A stretch of DNA of 64,000 nucleotides from Beroe ovata (Eukaryota; Ctenophora; Nuda; Beroida; Beroidae): assembly GCA_946803715.1 (NCBI GenBank), contig CAMPET010000042.1, forward strand, positions 314,721 to 378,720, in the 5' to 3' direction. Both the position numbers and the translations under genes were made by a program. The notes below the pieces were generated by a model that saw only the letters and a list, made by a program, of their open reading frames with translations, was not told the DNA's origin and ran no database searches. Shown piece by piece: positions 28,001-37,000 of the stretch; position 1 is the stretch's first letter, and each line of letters starts with the position of its first letter.

Positions 28001-31000
28001 GCTTGATAATATGATAATGTTGTAGAATCGCACCCGCACGTTTCTCACAACACATACATATTACTCAATTACTCAATTATAACCGTTTAAGTAGCGAAAT
28101 ACTTCCTACTTTTCTTCCAATGATCTGCAATGATTCGATTGACCGATATCGATTCTCGACTGATCTCGATTGGAAAGATAAGAAATTAATGGTACATGCG
28201 AAACCATTGAGTTTTGTGATCTTTTCAACAGCTCCTCCCCTTCAAGAAAGAAAGCCTGATAAAAGTTTGAATACCATGCGTTAATGTTATGATATTGGGT
28301 TGTCATTGCAATGGTGCTGTAGGAGAGCTTTCATGGGTATTTTTTGAGGCCTACAGAGGCCTATGCGTGTTGCATTCATGGCACGACGGCACGTGTATAT
28401 ATGAATTATCACAAGCGTCAGTATTATAGCTTGACATAGGAACTGATTGCTTAAATAGCAACCTTATATTATAGAAGTGTGACTTTGTAAATGTGGAATT
28501 GATAGCTGTAAATTCTTAAATTCTACAAGGGGAAGCATATATACATTATTACTGATGTTATAGGATTAATCGATTGCTGGCCCAACTAACTTTAGGATTC
28601 ACTTGCACATACCAGGCCTGACAAGACACACAATAAAGTAAAGCTCTGTTGACATTCCTATGAGTGCTCTTCTTCGTAGATGTCAAATTGACATTTTCGA
28701 TGCTTTGTGGGTTGAGCAAGAAATCAATTTGTCTGTCAAGGAGAGGTGACGAGAAATTTGATCAATACAGGAGAAAATTACCATATATTTTTGTACTTTT
28801 GTAATGGATTGTGGTAGCTTGAGTACTTCGGGAGTGGCAAATCATTATAACTTCCCATTATTGTGCCCGGCAATGCGTGATGTATACAAACTATACAAAT
28901 GTTGCTCAGAGAGGAGAGAGGGGTGGGATATTTGATCTGTTTGACTCCACCCTCTTCTTTAGATCGTGGCAGTTTGATTGCCAAACCTTAAAGTTGCCAA
29001 GTTGCATTGTGTGCTTCATCTTTTTGATCCACTAGCCACCTCTCTTCTTGAATTTGACGCGAGATGTCATGCCTTCAATGAACATTGAACATGTTTCTAT
29101 AATATTTTAGGCTATTTGATACGGATTGTTCATGGATTATACTTTGATCCCCATGCACGTGTATACATAATACGTCAGGTGCACATGTATTGGACAGCTG
29201 TTTTTTGGTTTCTATGACAGTCACAATGTCACATGTCTCTCGTATACCTCGCATATAGTGCATTCTCCGTCCAGCACAGTATTTATATATGCATGGTTAT
29301 TGTATTTATACACAGTATACATGATAGCGGGTGATAGGTGATCTTTGTGGTTTGTTGACCTTGCACCTTTTCATTCTTCTGGTCGCTGTCAAACTTATTG
29401 TTTCGTTTCGTTGGAATTTTCATTGTTGAAATGCAACCCTGATTGGTGGACATCATTCGTTCAGTACCACTTCATTTATCCACCAAGGTGCATTCTCCTC
29501 TTGGTGACCCTGGTCACGTTCGTTGCCTGCCATGCAATCCCTTCTGAAGTCTAACCTGTTCAATGTGGCTGAAACATTTGCTAGCGGGTGTAATGTCTCC
29601 ATCCGACACTGGCAGCTTCATGGGGATATTTCTCAGGTGTGTGTGTCTGTGTGTGTGTGTGTGTGTGTCTGTGTGTCTGTGTCTGTGTGTGTCAGTGTGC
29701 CTGTCTGAGTGTGAGTCTGTGGCCGTGTCTGTCTTGTATGTGTTTCCTTTTGATGAGTCGGCAATCCTAAGACAAAACACCATCGGATCCAATTTCGTAT
29801 GAAAACCCAAAACCAGCACGTAAACCAAAATATGATTTGATACCGGAAAAAATAAAAACCCAACGTTAGAAAAACTAATGTCCATGATCGACATTCAATA
29901 ACCCTTTACTGAAGATTGTTGTATGAGGAGTCTCTATTTTGGCAAACATCAAATGTGGACTATTCCAAAATGTGGACTATCTCCAAAACCCTCAAAATCT
30001 CACTTGGAAGCTCATTACGTGCTCACTGATAAAAAAACTCAATTTATCACGTGACCGCTGATACACAACTCACCTCAACACTCCCGTCATTTCCCCAGCA
30101 CACGACTCAACACATCTCCCCATTCCAGGGTGCTGACCGGATCCCTGCTTCTCTCCACTGTTTTTCCCTCTACCCCTACACAGCTCAGAACAATGATGAG
30201 CTGACACTCCGGGTTAATGACGTCATCACGATCACTGAACAGAGTGACCCGCACTGGTGGATCGGGAGGGTGAGTTGAGCATGTATACCTGATTTTTTCG
30301 TACCTGTTGTGTTTTTGTTCGAGTGGGTGACGGGCGCAAATTCTTGTTTTTCAAGAGTTGTGTTTCTAGCTATAATTTTTTCAACGAAATCTCATTTCCT
30401 CTCAGTCGGGAGCCGAGGTTGGTGTGTTACCCGCAAACTATGTGGAGCAGATCAACGACCAAGTCACGTGGGATACTGTTAAAGGTGAGTTTCTCCCATA
30501 GTTTCAACACGTGCAATTGCTCTTTGGGTTCAGTCAATTATAACGTAGAGTTGGTACGTATTATCAGCGAAGGGCAATGCTTAATCACCGGCGTAGCTTA
30601 TGTACATGTAAAAAGCTTCTTACCTCTTGGAATAAATGTAATGAGTCTCAGTCATTATCGTACATATTATGATGCTTTTTAGTAGAAACGTGCTTCAAAT
30701 AATCATCACTATGAAGTCCAGTTATAGCCCACACAACGTATTTTGTAGGTAGTGACTTCATGTTTATTGAGTTGGGTTACGATAGTATTTCATGGAAGAA
30801 CGCTAAGTTTCTGACAACGCACGGATTCGACGAAATGAAACAGTCGTTTCAGACACGCCTAACATCGACTGTTTCTCTTTTTCTTATCTGTGCGTTGCCA
30901 GAAATTCAGAAATCTTGATGACTTGATCTTCAATGTTCATCCTAGGTTCATTTGTCATTTCCATATTCATTGGTACCAGTAGCAACGCTGGTTAAGACAT

Positions 31001-34000
31001 ATTATAGATGTCTGGTTTCACTTAGTATGATAACTTATATTAGTAAGTTAGTAACTGAGCTTTGTTACAAGTCTATCGCATATCATTATGCTGTTCGTTG
31101 TCAAGGTTATGTATGTATCATCATAACCACTTGTATACGCCATCCATTGCACAATGTATATCGTATACATTTCCACGTGTATACATGCATGTAAATTGTA
31201 TATTGTATACAGTCACTGAATGTATACTTTACATTCAGTGACTGCACAATGTACAGTCACTGCCATTGCCGCGCGTCCCTACTGTATTCTCATTTTTCCC
31301 ACGCACTTTCCTAATCAAGCTACCTATGGGTCTGAGCCCTCGTCACCTGCCTGGCACATGACCTATACCCTCACAGTTACCATGGTAACCACGTGTTGAC
31401 CACATGACTACCACGTGTTTATCCCATGTTACCACACGGCAGGCGGTACACTGAGTGATGGTGTTGTATGCCGCGCAATGTTTCTAATATATAGCGCAGG
31501 TATTATATACAGCTCTACTATAGTATGTAACCACGATGACAGCTCCTTCACCAACAATGACACTTATAAGTTGTATCCAAGCTCCACGTGCACGTTACGT
31601 AACTGGAGCACGTGTCTCTGGTGCACATATATTCCGTTGCTAGGTCACGTGGTACGATATAGTGTCACATGGGGTGTTGCAGTTCTATATATGCGATTTA
31701 TTACTTATTCTCATCTTGTTGTCGTCAAAGTCTCGCTGTCACTCACACTGTTGCTTCAACCAAACGCTTCTCTACCCGACTGTACTCAAATGAGTACAAC
31801 GAGTCAGTTTACCCAGTTCTAATGGGTGAAAAGTATCGATTTTCCGACGATTCGGTGTTACTCGTTCATCATCACTTATGTGAACTTAGACCGGTCTTTC
31901 TTATCGATGGTTATCACCTACTGTCCTACTTTTCTTGCTATCTGTGATTCATATTGACTCTCTGTGATTTCATATTGACTCTCATGCTGGACAGAGATTG
32001 TCTCAGCACCATTTCCCACATCAGCTATACCTATGTATACAACGCTTGATATCTGCTTCTGTAGTTAGCAGTGCTGACTCAGTACTGTTCCTAGTCTGTA
32101 GTAGGCGTGTCATGTGTATTGAAGGAAGAGTTTACTAGTGTTAGGGTATACTAGTCAGTACAACTACTACTATAGTGCTATAAACTCAGTATACGTCTCA
32201 CACTAAACAACGGCGAGCACTCATCATACATTATACTACATACCACTGTCAAATACAGAATTCTATGTCCAGGCTGCATTCGACATTCGTGGTAAAAGAC
32301 TGGTGCTCTTTCATCAAACTGAGAGCTGTACTGTATAAATCTTGCCCATACCTAACTTTTATTTTCGTCTATAAAAACTTTCTCTCTCCTTTTTTCAGGG
32401 GGATTTTTTTCAGGGGGATTTTTTTCAAGGATTTGACACCTTGAACTACCTCCCTTCCCCGTTTCTAAATATAGATATCGTGTACTGATTTGGAAGTGTT
32501 GAAATGCCTTGTGTGTATGTCAGATACATGGTATAATATGTGCAGTACGGTCAATTTGTACAGGTATTGCTTCATGAGCGTTCATGGTTCTCGCATATTT
32601 TGAACTATGGGACAGTTTTCAGTTGTCTTGCCAAATGAAGGAAATCAAAAATCTGTCGATAATTCGCCACTTATTCTATAGTTTCTTGTCCCGAAAAGTT
32701 ACTGTTTAAGGTGTTTGACAGTGTTCAATGTCAAACTCCACTAGAGATAACACTCATTGTTTGTCCACCAATAGAATTCCACCTTAGCTCCTTATCGGCC
32801 AATCAAAACCATCCATTTCCACCTACTCACCTCCAGAATATATGCCTAGATAACATAGTACTTCATGATAGTATACACCAAACTGACCAATAGCAGCCTT
32901 CCTCCCTTCTCTCTGTCCAATGAGATATGCCGATTTCATGGACAACAGCAACCTTCCTCATGGCTACATAACGACTTCCAACCTTGTTTATCAGTGTTCA
33001 CACGTGACANNNNNNNNNNNNNNNNNNNNNNNNNNNNNNNNNNNNNNNNNNNCACACACACACACACACACACACACTGCTATTGATCATATATTCCTTA
33101 TCTCTCCACTGTCCTATAACGACTATCCTTTCTCGTTTGGTTTCCGTTCTCAAAGAAAAAAGAAGGGGTTGCTCCTCACTTCCTGCCACGTGTATACAGA
33201 GGAGAATCTTGCACTGTCCTCTGCTGCTATCCTCGTTCCCCACTGCTGTGCTAGATGAGAGGATCCAGAGTAAGATATGACTCCACGTCTAAGAGCGGGT
33301 GTAAGCTTATCCTGTGGACTGCTAAAGATGAGCTCATGCAGGCTGGATATCACTACATCGACTATATCCCCTATCCGTGTGAGTAACACCATGGTAACGT
33401 CATGGTAACGTCATGGTAACATCATGGTAACACCATGGTAACATGTTACCATGACTACCAGTAGTAACAACAGAAGTAGTCCAGTTAGACTGTCACTCTC
33501 CAGAAACTGACAGGAGATTAACAATGTCTGTGAGTCGCCATGACAACTGTGACCATTGACTCATGACAGTCACTGAGTCATTAGTTGGTTGCAATTATTG
33601 CATGCCAGTGCGTAGACACTTGAGATGTGCAACCTTTCCAATTGGTGGTCTATAACGGTCTTTTTGTCCTTACCTCTAACTCTGGCTACTGTAGTAGTAC
33701 TTAGTAGTATATGTCCACCATCTGTATTTTATAGGCCATGCACCATTTCATAACATTTGATATGCCCAATTCACCATTATCAATGTGAACTATTCACTAT
33801 CATACAATACGAATTTACCCTCTATTGAATTTCNTAACAATGTCTGTGAGTCGCCATGACAACTGTGCTATTGACTCATGATTATCACTAACTGGGTCAT
33901 TAGTTGGTTGCAATTATTGCATGCCAGCGCGTAGACACTTGAGATGTGAAACCTTTCCAATTGATGGTCTATAACGGTCTTTTTGTTCTTACCTCTAACT

Positions 34001-37000
34001 CTGGCTACTATATTAGTACTAAGTACCTAGTATATGTCCACCATCTGCATTTTATAGGCCATGCACCATTTCATAACATTTGATATGCCCAATTCACCAT
34101 TATTAATTAATTCACCATTATTATTATTAATGTGAACTATTCACTATTATCATACAATACGAATTTACCCTCTATTGAATTTCAGTGGCTCAACGTGCGT
34201 ATGCTCAAGATTATTCCTCCCCATGAATCGCATGTTTTGGATTGTCTTTTTCACATAATAACACCCCCCCGCATATTCTTCTGTACCTACCTTCAGTACA
34301 ATTTCTGTCAAATGTCATATACCCATGTTATTTCATCGTATTCTTCTCACAACAGCAACGCTGATTATCCTATCTAAAGTCTGTTTCTCAATTATAGAGG
34401 TCTATAATGGAAGAGCGAGAGACTACAGCTTCTCATGCTGGCACCACAGATCACTTATGTTCTCTGTTCTCTTCTGTCACGTCACAGTTAGGTCAATCGG
34501 TAAATGTAGATGCTACACAGTTTTGGGTACAATTATTGGGAATTCCTAGACTTTGATAACGTTTGTACATTTCCAATGCTTTTGTCAGATTTCCGTGGGC
34601 TGTTGACGCCCTCAAATAAAATGAGAATTCGAAATCCAACATTGAACGTTCGCTAAACATATAGCTTCATTTTCGTCAGGCGGTGTTGTGTCAACACATT
34701 GAATTTTGTTCGAACACTTGCATCCGATATTCGGTACAATTTGCGAATCCCTCGCGTCTTTTGTTCATTATTTTTCACAAGCCTGACGGCTGACTCTATG
34801 GTGTACCGCACGTGATGTGTTTTGTTCATGTGTTTGCGCGGAAAAACTTGATGTAACGCTTGACAAGGTAGTTGTTACCTCTGAAGCTTTGTTCGTGCGG
34901 TCATACGGGTAGATCTGGTTACGTCAATGTAGGCTCTCGCACACACACACACATAACTCATGTGAGATGTGATTATGTCAAACAAAATCGCGCCATAATA
35001 AAATGAGGCGTTCACCATGGTCGCACTGTCACGCTAGGTATGTTGAGTGTTCCACATAGTATGAATAACCTCCTGACAACACGTTCATTATCCATCCCAA
35101 TTAACAAGATATGATATGACGGAGGGTATAGCCGCTTCCTCGCCTCTCTACTACTCCCCTCGGAAACGGGTCATCAGTAGGGGTCCAGCTGTATCCTGTT
35201 CCAATGAGTATGACCAGGATCCTCACCATGACAACAATCGGCATGACAACACTAGTGACAAGCATGACAACACTAGTGACAAGCATGACAACACTGATCC
35301 AGTTCTCGATATCCTGGAGACGTATCTTCTCGTGCAGGAGGAGAGTCTCAGACTGCCGGGGTACTTCAGGGAGAACAGTGCTATACTAGACTCCTCCAAA
35401 CAGAACTTCATGGGAGTGTTCGAGAAGAAGTGGCCGACGTTGACACATCCCGTAGAGCTGCGCGTCGCTGGTAGTGTCACGCCGCCGCCTCTTTCCCCGC
35501 CTCCTCCACACACCCTTCCCGCACTCAAGCACGAGGATTTCACCCCTCTCATATCGTGTTCAGATGAGCTGAATATGATATACCGTGAGGATAGCCTGGG
35601 TCACCTCGCCGATATCCCGAAATCGCCGTCCCGGGCTGGCGCGTGGAAGAGTAGAGAGAGGAAAAAGAGTGCCGTTAATCGGTTTAGTTTTGCCCACTTC
35701 GCTGATAAACGTATCCAACTCCACGACCTGATGCCAATTAGGAATGATTTAGTAGCCGCTAACACACGTCTCTCAGCTTGGAATTCCAATTTGAGTGCAG
35801 CTGAGGACGAGAGGACACGTCAAGTGAGTTGGTGTGAGATTTCCCACCATTTCAACTCGTATTTTGGTTTATCTTTGATTTTGACATAAAATCCTTGATT
35901 TTGACAAAAAATCCTTGATTTTGACAGTAATCATTTGAAATTATCCACAATGTGTGTGTTCCCGATCATTATGAGACCTTATGATCATTTTCTCCGTCAC
36001 TCGGAAGCAGTAAATATGCCCCTGTTTGTGACATGAAGATGCCACATTTTGACATTCCTCCCTAACGTGTGTCAGTATGACGTGTCCTATCTGATTCATG
36101 TTTCCAGGAAGCTATACACGAGCTGATATCGACTGAGAAAACCTACATTGACGATCTCCTACTTGTTGTTGAGGTATTTTCAGGAGAAATTTTGAATGTT
36201 TTGGGGGAACCTGTACATGATATTCCCAATCTGTTGCCCAGGAAACTAAAATTGAGCCGTTTTTGACACGTGACATAACGTACTCTACTTAATAACGCAC
36301 GTGTTCAGGTGTTTTACAATCCCCTCTGTTCCGTTGCATCGGAGGAAGAGTTGTCGAGTGTTTTCGTCAACTGGATGCAACTAATCCTTTGCAATGCCCG
36401 GCTCTTCAGAGCGCTCTACAACACAAACGATGTCAACTGTTTCGAAACTGTCGGGGCTGTCTTTCTTGAGGAGGTATATGGAGTTTGATAAGTGTGTATA
36501 TCAAGCTCATTTCAATTTGATCACATCACAGTATATAGTAATGCTCCCCTCCCTCCCAGGTCGAAAGTCTCCTCGGTCCGTACACAAGGTTCTGTTCCGC
36601 CCAGCGCCAAGCCATGCTGGCTCTACAGGAAAGTGTCTCCCCCATGTTCAAAGCGAAGGAGAAGGAGTGTGCAACCTCACCAAAAGTTGGCAAACTGCCA
36701 CTCTCCACATTCCTCCTGAAACCCATGCAGCGCATCACGAAATACCCCCTCCTCATCAAGAAGATACTCCAGCACACTCGGGACTCACACCCGGACTATG
36801 CAAGTCTGAGAGACTCTCTCACACGCACAGAGTACCTTCTGACCAGTGTTAACGAGGCAGTGCGCGCCACATCCCGGCTTGAAACTCTGGAGCGCGCGTT
36901 TGTCAAGTGTTCCGAGGAATTGGGAGAGAGGGTGAAGCTGCACTCTGCCACAAACTGTCTCGGCCCTCGGAAACTGCTCCACTTCGGTTCTCTGTCCAAG

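Larger units (their letters stand above)
30485..35108 (+). other. Intron with gaps, duplicated block and short regulatory-like arrays
   Basis: No confident exon between the SH3 and GEF parts. It holds a 14-bp-arm hairpin at 31210-31244 (CAGTCACTGAATGT), an X-box-like palindrome at 31376, an N gap 33010-33052 followed by (CA)n, the CATGGTAAC array at 33390-33453, the duplicated block 33529-34183 and a candidate exon at 33255-33378. At least one real exon may be missing, because the phases at 30484 and 35116 do not match. Confidence 0.5.
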
